Positions 45,180 to 53,715 of a stretch of DNA of 64,000 bases are shown here, one piece after another. The notes under the pieces are model-generated. The model was given only the letters and a program-made list of their open reading frames with translations, was not told the DNA's origin and did no database searches. Origin of the DNA: Allomuricauda sp. GTDB taxonomy: Bacteria; Bacteroidota; Bacteroidia; Flavobacteriales; Flavobacteriaceae. The position numbers and the translations under genes were made by a program. The stretch is taken from assembly GCA_017795045.1 (NCBI GenBank), contig CP051244.1, positions 425,222 through 489,221 on the forward strand. Direction: 5' to 3'. Position 1 is the stretch's first letter. Each line of letters begins with the position of its first letter.

Positions 45180-46274
45180 ATGAAAAACGGAATAGAATCC
45201 ATTTTCAAGGCCCATTTGGTGCCCAAAGACGTATATAAAGGGGGTAAGAACATCCCTCCTTCCAATAAAAAGATATATAAACTTTCCTCCAATGAAAATC
45301 CATTGGGGGCCTCACCCAAAGCGGTTGAGGCCATAAAAAAAGTCGCCAACCGGATTGATTTATATCCCGATCAGACCGATATCCGTCTCCGACAGGTCCT
45401 TGCCCAAGATTTTGATGACAAACTGAACGAAGACCAATTTCTTTGTGGTAATGGTGGTTCCGAAATCATAGATATGATTCTACGGGCCTTTATCAATGAA
45501 GGGGACGAGGTCATTTATTCCAATCCCTGTTTTTTGCCCTATTCGGTATTTTCAAGGTGGTATGGTGCCCAATTGATTGATATTCCCTTGATCCTACCCA
45601 ACTACACCTTGGATGTGGAAGAAATCCTCAATGCCATTTCTATACGGACCAAGGTCATTTTCTTGACCAGCCCCAACAATCCCACAGGGACTTACATTCC
45701 AAAATCGGTGATGGATGATTTCATCTCCCGTATCCCCAAAAATATTGTGGTGGTATTTGATGAAGTGTATCGTCATTTTGCCGATGCAAAAGACTACGTG
45801 ACCGCTCTCCCCTATGTGTTGGGCGGTCATAATGTGATAGGCCTGAACAGCTTTTCAAAAACCTATGGACTGGCAGGTCAGCGGGTAGGCTATTGCTATA
45901 CCACTGCCACTATTGCCAATTACATCCGGTTGATCCACAAACCATTTTTGTTGCCGCAGACCTCGTTGGAAGCAGCTCTCGGTGCTTTACATGACCATGT
46001 TTTTATCGAAAAAACCGTTCAAACCATACATGAAGGCCGAAAGTTTTTGGCCAAAGCCTTTGATGAAATTGGAATTACCTACTGGCCTAGTCAGGCTAAC
46101 TTTTTCATCATAGACCCCCCGCTTCCTGAAATGGAATTCACCGATAGAATGATGGACGAAGGCATCATGGTACGGCCGGTTTCCCAATTTGGGGCACCGG
46201 GAAAGGTTCGTATTACCATTGGTGACCATGAGGCCAATGTGGCCTTGATCAATGCGCTTAAGAAGGTTATTTAG
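45180..46274 (+). CDS. PLP-dependent aminotransferase (HisC-like; probably aromatic)
   Basis: 364 residues, fold type I. The PLP Lys is in NSFSKTYGLAGQRVGY, the cofactor Asp/Tyr region in VVFDEVYRHF, and NENPLGASP opens the protein as in histidinol-phosphate aminotransferases. It lies three bases after the flavin-reductase-like gene at the end of the tyrosine operon. The context suggests that it converts tyrosine (and possibly phenylalanine) to its 2-oxo acid, which feeds hppD. A role in histidine synthesis is less likely because no his genes are near. Confidence 0.9.
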   Translation: MKNGIESIFKAHLVPKDVYKGGKNIPPSNKKIYKLSSNENPLGASPKAVEAIKKVANRIDLYPDQTDIRLRQVLAQDFDDKLNEDQFLCGNGGSEIIDMILRAFINEGDEVIYSNPCFLPYSVFSRWYGAQLIDIPLILPNYTLDVEEILNAISIRTKVIFLTSPNNPTGTYIPKSVMDDFISRIPKNIVVVFDEVYRHFADAKDYVTALPYVLGGHNVIGLNSFSKTYGLAGQRVGYCYTTATIANYIRLIHKPFLLPQTSLEAALGALHDHVFIEKTVQTIHEGRKFLAKAFDEIGITYWPSQANFFIIDPPLPEMEFTDRMMDEGIMVRPVSQFGAPGKVRITIGDHEANVALINALKKVI

Positions 46275-46281
46275 TTTTCAA

Positions 46282-48969
46282 TCATAATACAAAACGATAC
46301 GTAGCTTTCAGTAGGAAGATATTCTGCGGCTTCTGTCCAAAAATGTTATCGTTCAAACTGGGCAACAATCCGTTTGTGGGGTCTCCATCACGGGACACAT
46401 CTTGGGACCACACCAAGAACAGTTCGGAACCTGGGATGTATTCCCATCGGATTACCAAATTGGAGCGGAACTGCACAAATGAAAAGTCTGGATTGTCAAA
46501 ACTGAAGTCTTCGGTACCGTCCAGATTTTCATCAACGGAATAGACATCATCCATTAAGGTAACCTGATCTTGACCATAGGTCATGATCCTATCCTCAAAT
46601 CGCTTGGCCGTGGCATCGGTCACATGTTTAAAGTTCGTATACCTACCTCTGGAAATAAAAGGTTGCCCCCAATATTGAATGGTAAGGTTGGGGTTGATGG
46701 TATAATTCAATCGAATGGACATACTCAAGGTGCGCTGGTCAATCTCGCCGTTTAGGTATCGGGGTGACCCGTTCACATCATCAAAATTATCAATGAACTG
46801 GAGTTTGTCATGGTTGATCCGCAACGAGGGAAAGACCGAGACGCTCAAGGCATTGATCGGTTGGTAGGTTACCCCTCCCTCCATATAATAGGATTTGTAT
46901 GAGTTGTCCAACGCCTTTTGGCCATTATGGAAATAGAAAAACCGCATTTTCTTCCGGTTATCCGTCTCGATATTATTCCAAAAACTCACCCAAGGTGACA
47001 ATCGCAAACGAGGCCCACCACGCAAGGCAAAGTTGGAATATTCAAGAGGTGCATAGTTCAAACCAATATTACTGAACCAATTGCCTTTCCAGTTTTGCCA
47101 GCTGTTGGTATTGAATTGCAAATAATTGTGATTGCCCCCATAGTCCCAAGCAGTGTAATGGTTGTAATTGATGCCCAATTGTCGAAACGTGTTGTCCGGT
47201 TTTAAGGTACGGTAGCCTATCCAGGTGTAGTGGCGAATATCATCGGACTGGCGCTGAAAGCCAATATCGTTGAGCTCGAGTTCCGGGGAACGCCAGGTTG
47301 CCCCACTTTCAAATCTAAAATTACCTTTACCGAGCTTCCCTATCTGAAGATTTCCCCCAGTACCGGTCAAGGAAGTCCTGGTTGAATCCAGCTCCAAGTA
47401 GTCGGCATCAACACGGTGAAACAGGTGGGTGATGGATTCTTGGGTATTCTTGATGGCAGCTTCACCCCCTTTTACATGGCTAAAAGTGATGTTTCCCTCC
47501 AAGTACCAATCCCTATTGTTCCATTGGTGCTTAAAATCGACTCCTCCTGTAAACGCGGATCGATGTAAAAAGTCAAGGGCTTGGGGCAATTCTTCCCGAT
47601 GGGTAGCCGTAAAGATACCTCCTATATATGAGTTCCGGTCATTGAAGTCTTTCTGCAATCTTCCCACAAAATAATTGGTCATGGGCTCCACCATCTCCTT
47701 TCTACGATCACCGTTCACTCCCGAAATGGTGGCCCGTCTTTGGGCGGTGACACTTTCCAAAACCCCAATGGCCCAACCATTCTTGGTCTTACCACTGAAC
47801 TTGGCCGCTCCTATGATCGGTGTATTGGCCGGTTGGTCCACAAACTCACCATCTTCGGTATCGGGGCTTCCCTGTGGGCTTCTACCGATACGCCTCGAAT
47901 AAAATATATTATCGGAACCAAACGTGTTTCCGGCCTCGGATTGGGAAATATTGAAATCAAAAATGTTTTTGTTCTCCACAAAAAAGGGCCGCCTCTCCTG
48001 AAAGAAAATCTGGAATCCATCCAACGCAATGGCCGAAGGGTCCGCTTCCACTTGCCCAAAGTCGGGGTTTACCGTTAAATCCAAGGTAAGGTCATTGGTC
48101 ACCCCTATCTTGGCATCCAAACCTACGGTAATATTGCTATCGCTGCCATCCTCAAAGGGATTCCCCTCCTCTGCTTCAAAGGTCTCGGTCTTGGCAACCG
48201 TGTAAGGTTGAATTTCCACCTGTCTTTGGGGCTCCATATTCTTTAGTCCATGCAGTTCCCCAAACTCACTGGTCCAACCAGCAACATCCCTAGGCAAACG
48301 CTTCCACACGGAGCGCTCCTCGTTCCTAAAATACCTTCGCATCACCTGAAATCCCCAGACCTGATCTTCGGCATGGCCAAACTTGATTTGACTGAGCGGT
48401 ATTCGCATTTCGGCGGTCCATCCTTCTTCATCGGTCTGTGTTTTCACATACCATATGGGATTCCAACTATCGTCTTCATTGGCCCCATTGTTGGATCCAA
48501 AAACATCTCCTTTCACCCCTGCTGCGGTGACAATGAAGCCAAAAGAGGTCCGCTTGTCCAAATAACTATCTATAAAAACACCGATCCAATCCCCTTCAAA
48601 ACCATCCCTTCGGGACAGACGTTTTACAATTTTCCCCGGCTCGTCATCAAAACATCGGATACCTATATATAATGACTTGCTATCATAGAGTACTTTAAAT
48701 GTGGTCTGTTGGCTGGGCGGTGTGTTCTCATCTGGGCGCTGTTCAATAAAATTATCCCCCCACTCCACCAGATTCCATGAAGGATCATCCAAGACACCAT
48801 CAATTATGGGTGCTCCCTCCATACCCAATGCTTGGGTCCGATATCTCTTTTTGGGAACTATGGTAGTTGAATCCTGGGCTTGTAGAATTTGGATAAGGAA
48901 GATACATACAAGGGAAAGGCATGCTTGTTTCACTATATTATTTTTTGATTGATTGAGGTAAAGACCCAT
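46282..48969 (-). CDS. DUF5916 outer-membrane protein with CBM9-like N-terminal domain
   Basis: 895 residues from the ATG at 48969. The frame stays open to 49098, but only this start gives a clean signal peptide (MGLYLNQSKNNIVKQ then CLSLVCIFLIQILQAQ). A CBM9-like domain (about 45-200, APIIDGVLDDPSWN then FKVLYDSKSLYIGIRCFDD) is followed by a long region with regular strand patterns ending in aromatic residues, typical of an outer-membrane barrel, with the last strand ending ATYRFVL. The family is frequent in marine Bacteroidota and may bind sugars at the surface; its function is unknown. Confidence 0.9.
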   Translation of the reverse strand: MGLYLNQSKNNIVKQACLSLVCIFLIQILQAQDSTTIVPKKRYRTQALGMEGAPIIDGVLDDPSWNLVEWGDNFIEQRPDENTPPSQQTTFKVLYDSKSLYIGIRCFDDEPGKIVKRLSRRDGFEGDWIGVFIDSYLDKRTSFGFIVTAAGVKGDVFGSNNGANEDDSWNPIWYVKTQTDEEGWTAEMRIPLSQIKFGHAEDQVWGFQVMRRYFRNEERSVWKRLPRDVAGWTSEFGELHGLKNMEPQRQVEIQPYTVAKTETFEAEEGNPFEDGSDSNITVGLDAKIGVTNDLTLDLTVNPDFGQVEADPSAIALDGFQIFFQERRPFFVENKNIFDFNISQSEAGNTFGSDNIFYSRRIGRSPQGSPDTEDGEFVDQPANTPIIGAAKFSGKTKNGWAIGVLESVTAQRRATISGVNGDRRKEMVEPMTNYFVGRLQKDFNDRNSYIGGIFTATHREELPQALDFLHRSAFTGGVDFKHQWNNRDWYLEGNITFSHVKGGEAAIKNTQESITHLFHRVDADYLELDSTRTSLTGTGGNLQIGKLGKGNFRFESGATWRSPELELNDIGFQRQSDDIRHYTWIGYRTLKPDNTFRQLGINYNHYTAWDYGGNHNYLQFNTNSWQNWKGNWFSNIGLNYAPLEYSNFALRGGPRLRLSPWVSFWNNIETDNRKKMRFFYFHNGQKALDNSYKSYYMEGGVTYQPINALSVSVFPSLRINHDKLQFIDNFDDVNGSPRYLNGEIDQRTLSMSIRLNYTINPNLTIQYWGQPFISRGRYTNFKHVTDATAKRFEDRIMTYGQDQVTLMDDVYSVDENLDGTEDFSFDNPDFSFVQFRSNLVIRWEYIPGSELFLVWSQDVSRDGDPTNGLLPSLNDNIFGQKPQNIFLLKATYRFVL

Positions 48970-49097
48970 GAAGAAAGTACCAGTTACAGTTTGAGATGAC
49001 TTTATATTTTTTTTAACAAAAGATGGTAGATTTAGCCGTTGTTTTGCCTCTTTCCCATATAAAATGGAAAAAGCAAAAAAATATTCCCAATCAACCA

Positions 49098-49128
49098 TTT
49101 GTAATTCAATCTAATAATTGTACATTTG
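49098..49128 (+). promoter_or_regulatory. Promoter of rplM-rpsI
   Basis: TTTG (49098-49101), exactly 19 bases, then TACATTTG (49121-49128): a perfect match to the Bacteroidota consensus. The start would lie near 49135, leaving a leader of about 40 bases. Confidence 0.85.
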
Positions 49129-49131
49129 CAG

Positions 49132-49144
49132 CCCGTTTATCGGG
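49132..49144 (+). promoter_or_regulatory. Small hairpin at the 5' end of the rplM leader
   Basis: CCCG-TTTAT-CGGG forms a 4-bp stem exactly at the expected 5' end of the rplM transcript. It could be a ribosomal-protein binding site or simply protect the RNA end. Weak evidence. Confidence 0.35.
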
Positions 49145-49174
49145 ATAGGTTATTAAATCAATACTATTAGAGAA

Positions 49175-49630
49175 GTGGACACATTAAGTTATAAGACTAT
49201 TTCCGCCAATAAATCTACCGTTGACAAGCAATGGTTATTGGTTGATGCTGAAGGACAGACATTGGGAAGATTGGCGTCAAAGGTAGCCAAATTGCTTAGG
49301 GGAAAATACAAGACCAACTTTACTCCCCATGTGGATTGTGGTGATAATGTCATTGTGATCAATGCCGAGAAAATCAACTTGACCGGCAACAAATTGGATG
49401 ACAAAGTATATTTAAGATATACTGGATATCCTGGAGGACAGCGTTCTGCTTCCGCCAAAGAGGTATTGGAAAAGCATCCTGAGCGTATTATCGAAAATTC
49501 GGTAAAAGGAATGTTGCCCAAGAACAGACTTGGAGCCGACCTTTTCCGAAACCTTAAGGTATATGCCGGATCTGAGCATGGCCAAGAAGCACAAAAACCC
49601 AAAGCAATAAACTTAAACGACTACAAATAA
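49175..49630 (+). CDS. rplM: 50S ribosomal protein L13
   Basis: 151 residues. Starts at the GTG at 49175; no ATG upstream fits. The protein reads (M)[19 protein letters not shown] with the L13 landmarks [18 protein letters not shown] and [21 protein letters not shown]. It shares a promoter with rpsI, whose ATG overlaps its stop by one base (TAATG). Confidence 0.98.
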   Translation: MDTLSYKTISANKSTVDKQWLLVDAEGQTLGRLASKVAKLLRGKYKTNFTPHVDCGDNVIVINAEKINLTGNKLDDKVYLRYTGYPGGQRSASAKEVLEKHPERIIENSVKGMLPKNRLGADLFRNLKVYAGSEHGQEAQKPKAINLNDYK

Positions 49631-50016
49631 TGGAAGTGGTTCATAAGATTGGTAGAAGAAAGACTGCAGTAGCAAGAGTGTATGTTTCCGAAGGAAAAGG
49701 GAACATCACCATCAATAAAAGAGATTTGAACGACTACTTCTCCACAGCTACATTGCAGTATAAGGTAAAGCAACCTTTTGCTTTGACCGAAACTGAAGAC
49801 ACCTACGATGTAAAAGTAAATGTTTACGGCGGTGGAATCACTGGTCAAGCAGAGGCCGTTCGTTTGGCTTTGTCCAGAGCCATGTGCGAAATCAACGAAG
49901 AAAACAGAACTGTTCTTAAACCAGAAGGACTCTTGACAAGAGATCCAAGAATGGTGGAAAGGAAGAAATTCGGTCAGAAGAAAGCCCGTAAGAAATTCCA
50001 GTTCTCCAAACGTTAA
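49630..50016 (+). CDS. rpsI: 30S ribosomal protein S9
   Basis: 128 residues, the normal length. It starts IGRRKTAVARVYV and ends with the basic tail KKFGQKKARKKFQFSKR whose last Arg reaches the P-site tRNA. The start overlaps the rplM stop by one base, so the two are translationally coupled. Confidence 0.98.
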   Translation: MEVVHKIGRRKTAVARVYVSEGKGNITINKRDLNDYFSTATLQYKVKQPFALTETEDTYDVKVNVYGGGITGQAEAVRLALSRAMCEINEENRTVLKPEGLLTRDPRMVERKKFGQKKARKKFQFSKR

Positions 50017-50055
50017 TATTTCGGTGCGTTTGCACCTATATATAAGTTCATTGAA

Positions 50056-50090
50056 AACCCTGGAATCCATTTTTCAGGGTTAAATTTTTA
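50056..50090 (+). terminator. Probable weak terminator after rpsI
   Basis: AACCCTG and CAGGGTT form a 7-bp stem with a 12-base loop, followed by AAATTTTTA. A small perfect hairpin GGTGC-GTTT-GCACC lies just before it at 50023-50036. Either may end the rplM-rpsI transcript, incompletely. Confidence 0.5.
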
Positions 50091-50105
50091 ACCAAGTTGT
50101 CGTTG

Positions 50106-50137
50106 TTCCAAAAAGGAAAAAAATCGACCTTTTGGAA
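50106..50137 (+). promoter_or_regulatory. Hairpin in the rpsB leader
   Basis: TTCCAAAAAGG (50106-50116) and CCTTTTGGAA (50128-50137) pair over 10 bases with one bulged A, about 90 bases before the rpsB start. No T-tract follows, so it is not a terminator; a binding site for feedback control by S2 is possible. It could also lie upstream of the rpsB promoter, which I cannot place with confidence. Confidence 0.4.
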
Positions 50138-50224
50138 TTTAGTTTAGCATCTAAATGGAGAGGGCGAACTTTTGTGACCACCTCTTTATTGCTACTACAA
50201 CGGAACGTAAACTAAGTACAAAAA

Positions 50225-51286
50225 ATGGCAAGTAAAATCGAAGTCAAAGACTTATTGGAAGCAGGTGTACACTTTGGACACCTTACCAGAAAGTGGAATC
50301 CCAACATGGCGCCCTACATCTACATGGAGCGTAACGGAATCCACGTCATCAACCTTTACAAAACAGTTGCAAAAATTGAAGAGGCCAACGAAGCCCTTAA
50401 GAAAATTGCAGCTTCTGGACGAAAAATCCTTTTCGTAGCCACAAAAAAACAAGCCAAGGATATTGTTGCGGACAAAGTATCCAAGGTAAACATGCCCTAC
50501 ATCACTGAAAGATGGCCCGGTGGTATGTTGACCAACTTTGTCACTATCCGTAAAGCCGTTAAAAAAATGGCTTCCATCGACCGCATGAAAAAGGACGGCA
50601 CCTTTAACACCCTTTCCAAAAAAGAAAGATTGCAAGTAGACCGTTTGCGTGCCAAGTTGGAGAAAAACTTGGGCTCCATTGCAGACATGACCCGTTTGCC
50701 CGGTGCCATCTTTATTGTGGACACCATGCGTGAGCACATTGCTGTAAAAGAGGCCCAAAAATTGAACATCCCCATTTTTGCCATGGTGGATACCAACTCA
50801 GACCCAAGGCCCATCGATTATGTTATCCCCGCCAATGATGATGCCGGGAAATCCATCGAAGCCATCTTGTCACACGTAACCGATGCCGTAGCCGAAGGTT
50901 TGGCCGAGCGCAAGAACGATAAGCAAGACGACAAGGAAGAAACCGAAGCTCCAAAAAAGGAGAAAAAAGCAGAATCCAAAAAAGAGGAAACTGCCGAAGC
51001 TCCAAAGAAAGAGAAAAAAGCTGCAGCCGTTGAGGCCGAAGATTTGACCAAAATTGAAGGTGTTGGACCTAAAGCCGCCGAAGCATTGGTAAACAGCGGT
51101 GTTGCCACCTATGCCGATTTGGCAAAGGCAGACCCTGAGAAAATCAAGGAAGTTTTGACCGAAGCCAGTTCCAACTTGGCCCATCTAGACCCAACCTCTT
51201 GGCCAAAACAGGCTAAAATGGCCGCTGATGGCAAGTGGGACGAACTAAAGGAATGGCAAGACAGCGTTAAAGGTGGGGTTGAATAA
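50225..51286 (+). CDS. rpsB: 30S ribosomal protein S2 with C-terminal helix-hairpin-helix extension
   Basis: 353 residues. Residues 1-230 are ordinary S2 (LLEAGVHFGHLTRKWNP, TERWPGGMLTNFVTI, DTNSDPRPIDYVIPANDD). Then a Lys/Glu-rich linker (about 232-270, two repeats of APKKEKKA with EE-rich spacers) leads to an extra domain (about 272-353) starting LTKIEGVGPKAAEALVNSGV, a helix-hairpin-helix of the type that also extends L21 in some Flavobacteria. The extension is in frame with no sign of error and is followed by a gene-typical spacer and tsf. Confidence 0.97.
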   Translation: MASKIEVKDLLEAGVHFGHLTRKWNPNMAPYIYMERNGIHVINLYKTVAKIEEANEALKKIAASGRKILFVATKKQAKDIVADKVSKVNMPYITERWPGGMLTNFVTIRKAVKKMASIDRMKKDGTFNTLSKKERLQVDRLRAKLEKNLGSIADMTRLPGAIFIVDTMREHIAVKEAQKLNIPIFAMVDTNSDPRPIDYVIPANDDAGKSIEAILSHVTDAVAEGLAERKNDKQDDKEETEAPKKEKKAESKKEETAEAPKKEKKAAAVEAEDLTKIEGVGPKAAEALVNSGVATYADLAKADPEKIKEVLTEASSNLAHLDPTSWPKQAKMAADGKWDELKEWQDSVKGGVE

Positions 51287-51370
51287 TCCAAAACCTGATT
51301 TAACATTGAGCTAAAACGAAACACTTTTTTTGTGTTTTACTTTACATAAATTTTAAAAAAAGCAAAGAAA

Positions 51371-52195
51371 ATGGCTAAGATTACCGCCGCAGAAGTAAAT
51401 AAACTAAGACAGACCACCGGAGCTGGTATGATGGATTGTAAAAAAGCTTTGGTTGAAGCTGAAGGTGATTTTGAAAAAGCAATTGAAATCCTTAGAAAAA
51501 AAGGTCAGAAAGTTGCTGCCAACAGAGCCGACAGAGAGTCTTCTGAAGGTGCTGCCATCGCAAAAGTAAATGCCGATGCCACAGAAGGTGTTGTGATTTC
51601 ATTGAACTGCGAGACCGACTTCGTTGCCAAAAACGAAAGTTTTGTCAAGCTTGCCACCGATTTGGCCGATTTGGCCTTGGGCTATGGCAGCAAAGATGAT
51701 TTCCTTGCCGCTTCATTTGAAGGTATGACCGTTGCCGAAAAATTGACGGAGCAAACCGGTGTAATCGGTGAGAAAATCGAGATTGCAAGTTTCGAAAAAT
51801 TGAGCGCTCCTTTCGTGGGATCATACATCCACGCAGGAAACAAAATCGCTACTTTGGTAGGACTTTCCGCCAATGTGGATGGCGCAACAGAAGCCGCTAA
51901 GGACGTTGCCATGCAGGCAGCCGCCATGAACCCGGTTGCGCTTAACGAAGAAGGTGTTGACCAATCCGTTATCGACAAAGAAATCGAGATTGCAAAAGAC
52001 CAATTGCGTCAAGAAGGAAAGCCCGAAGCCATGTTGGACAATATCGCCAAAGGTAAATTGAAGCGTTTCTTCAAAGACAACACCTTGGTGAACCAAGATT
52101 TCATCAAAGACAGCAAACAGAGTGTTGCCCAATACGTAAAATCGGTAAATGCTGATTTGCAGGTTACTGCATTTAAAAGGGTAGCCTTGGGTTAA
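51371..52195 (+). CDS. tsf: Elongation factor Ts
   Basis: 274 residues. EF-Ts exchanges GDP for GTP on EF-Tu. The N-terminal UBA-like domain and [15 protein letters not shown] motif, and [13 protein letters not shown] in the core, are all present. It follows rpsB as in almost all bacteria and is closed by a strong terminator. Confidence 0.98.
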   Translation: MAKITAAEVNKLRQTTGAGMMDCKKALVEAEGDFEKAIEILRKKGQKVAANRADRESSEGAAIAKVNADATEGVVISLNCETDFVAKNESFVKLATDLADLALGYGSKDDFLAASFEGMTVAEKLTEQTGVIGEKIEIASFEKLSAPFVGSYIHAGNKIATLVGLSANVDGATEAAKDVAMQAAAMNPVALNEEGVDQSVIDKEIEIAKDQLRQEGKPEAMLDNIAKGKLKRFFKDNTLVNQDFIKDSKQSVAQYVKSVNADLQVTAFKRVALG

Positions 52196-52214
52196 TACAC
52201 CCAATACAATAATT

Positions 52215-52247
52215 AAAAAAACCGCTTCTTCAGGAAGCGGTTTTTTT
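52215..52247 (+). terminator. Intrinsic terminator after tsf
   Basis: AAAAAAACCGCTTC and GAAGCGGTTTTTTT pair over 14 bases with a 5-base loop and end in a T-tract. Confidence 0.95.
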
Positions 52248-52304
52248 GTTTCTATTCTCTTTATCCATCCTATTTTCTCTTCGTTCCCCATAAATTTTTT
52301 TGAT

Positions 52305-52312
52305 TATTTTTG
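52305..52312 (+). promoter_or_regulatory. Possible -7 box of pyrH-frr
   Basis: TATTTTTG fits TAnnTTTG and lies 22 bases before the pyrH ATG, after the tsf terminator. No clear -33 TTG is seen. Confidence 0.5.
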
Positions 52313-52334
52313 TCCGAACTTCAAGACACCCTCA

Positions 52335-53042
52335 ATGCAATACAAAAGAATCCTGTTAAAACTTAGTGGCGAAGCGCTCATGGGCGAGCAACAATATGGT
52401 ATCGACGCAAAGCGTTTGGCCGAATATGCCGAAGATATCAAAGCCGTAGTGGAAAAGGGTGTTGAAGTGGCCATTGTCATTGGCGGCGGGAACATTTTTA
52501 GAGGACTTTCCGGAACCAGTCAGGGTATGGATCGTGTCCAAGGAGACCATATGGGCATGTTGGCCACCGTAATCAATGGATTGGCCCTGCAAAGTGCCTT
52601 GGAACATCAAGGCGTGGAAACCCGCTTGCAATCCGCCATCAAAATCAATGAAGTGGCCGAGCCTTTTATTAGAAGAAGGGCCATCCGCCATTTGGAGAAA
52701 GGAAGAGTGGTCATTTTTGGTGGAGGTACTGGAAATCCCTATTTCACCACCGACTCTGCCGCAGTATTGCGCGCCATTGAGATTGATGCCAATGTTATCC
52801 TTAAGGGAACCCGGGTAGATGGAATATACACTTCGGACCCCGAAAAAGACAAGAATGCCACCAAGTTCGATTCCCTTTCTTTCAAGGAGGTACTCTCCAA
52901 AGGATTAAAGGTAATGGACACCACTGCCTTTACGCTGAGTCAGGAAAACGAACTTCCCATTGTGGTCTTTGATATGAACACAAGGGGCAACCTTATGAAA
53001 ATAGTTTCCGGTGAAAATATTGGAACCGTGGTCAATATTTAA
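52335..53042 (+). CDS. pyrH: UMP kinase
   Basis: 235 residues, amino-acid-kinase fold. It phosphorylates UMP to UDP. The motifs [37 protein letters not shown] and [13 protein letters not shown] are complete. It starts a short unit with frr, 43 bases downstream, the usual order. Confidence 0.98.
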   Translation: MQYKRILLKLSGEALMGEQQYGIDAKRLAEYAEDIKAVVEKGVEVAIVIGGGNIFRGLSGTSQGMDRVQGDHMGMLATVINGLALQSALEHQGVETRLQSAIKINEVAEPFIRRRAIRHLEKGRVVIFGGGTGNPYFTTDSAAVLRAIEIDANVILKGTRVDGIYTSDPEKDKNATKFDSLSFKEVLSKGLKVMDTTAFTLSQENELPIVVFDMNTRGNLMKIVSGENIGTVVNI

Positions 53043-53085
53043 ATTGGCACACGCTTTGATTTGAGACAATTAAACTTAAAAAATT

Positions 53086-53640
53086 ATGGACGAAGAAGTA
53101 AAATTTGTACTTGATAGCGCTAAGGAAAGCATGGATGGAAGTATTTCCCATTTGGAAAAAGCCCTCGTAAAAATCCGTGCCGGAAAGGCAAGTCCAGTAA
53201 TGCTTTCCACTGTAATGGTGGAATATTATGGTTCCAAAACCCCACTTTCACAGGTGTCCAACATCAATACCCCAGATGCCAGGACCATTTCGGTACAACC
53301 TTGGGAAAAAAACCTTCTTGGAGAAATCGAAACAGCCATCATGAATGCCAATTTGGGCTTCAATCCCATGAACAATGGTGAAATGATCATCATCAATGTC
53401 CCCCCCTTGACCGAGGAAAGAAGGATTCAGCTTTCCAAACAAGCCAAGAGCGAAGCGGAAGATGCCAAAGTAAGTATTAGAAGCGCCCGACAGGAAGCCA
53501 ACAAGGAGCTTAAGGCCTTGGATATTTCCGAAGACTTATTGAGCAATGCCGAGGTCGATGTACAGGAACTGACCGATTCATACAGCAAAAAAGTAGACGC
53601 TATTTTATCCGTCAAGGAAGCAGAAATCATGAAGGTGTAA
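53086..53640 (+). CDS. frr: Ribosome recycling factor
   Basis: 184 residues, the normal length. With EF-G it splits the ribosome after termination. Motifs KIRAGKASPVML, PDARTISVQPW and LTEERRIQLSKQAK are present. Confidence 0.98.
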   Translation: MDEEVKFVLDSAKESMDGSISHLEKALVKIRAGKASPVMLSTVMVEYYGSKTPLSQVSNINTPDARTISVQPWEKNLLGEIETAIMNANLGFNPMNNGEMIIINVPPLTEERRIQLSKQAKSEAEDAKVSIRSARQEANKELKALDISEDLLSNAEVDVQELTDSYSKKVDAILSVKEAEIMKV

Positions 53641-53690
53641 AACCAAGGTATAGATTGCCTGCTTTCCTAGGAACACAGCCGATCATTTTC

Positions 53691-53698
53691 TACCTTTG
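53691..53698 (+). promoter_or_regulatory. Possible -7 box of the MMPL transporter gene
   Basis: TACCTTTG fits TAnnTTTG and lies 17 bases before the ATG at 53716. Confidence 0.45.
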
Positions 53699-53715
53699 CG
53701 CCCAACAAAACCCAA

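Noticed and set aside
45180..46274. Histidinol-phosphate aminotransferase of histidine synthesis (hisC)
   Set aside because: No his genes are near and the gene ends a tyrosine degradation operon, so an aromatic aminotransferase is more likely, though the fold is HisC-like.
46282..48969. Possible SusC/TonB-dependent receptor
   Set aside because: There is no plug domain or TonB box; the N-terminal CBM9-like domain and the barrel fit DUF5916.
48970..49098. N-terminal extension of the DUF5916 protein
   Set aside because: It would bury the signal peptide 43 residues deep; the ATG at 48969 gives a proper signal sequence.
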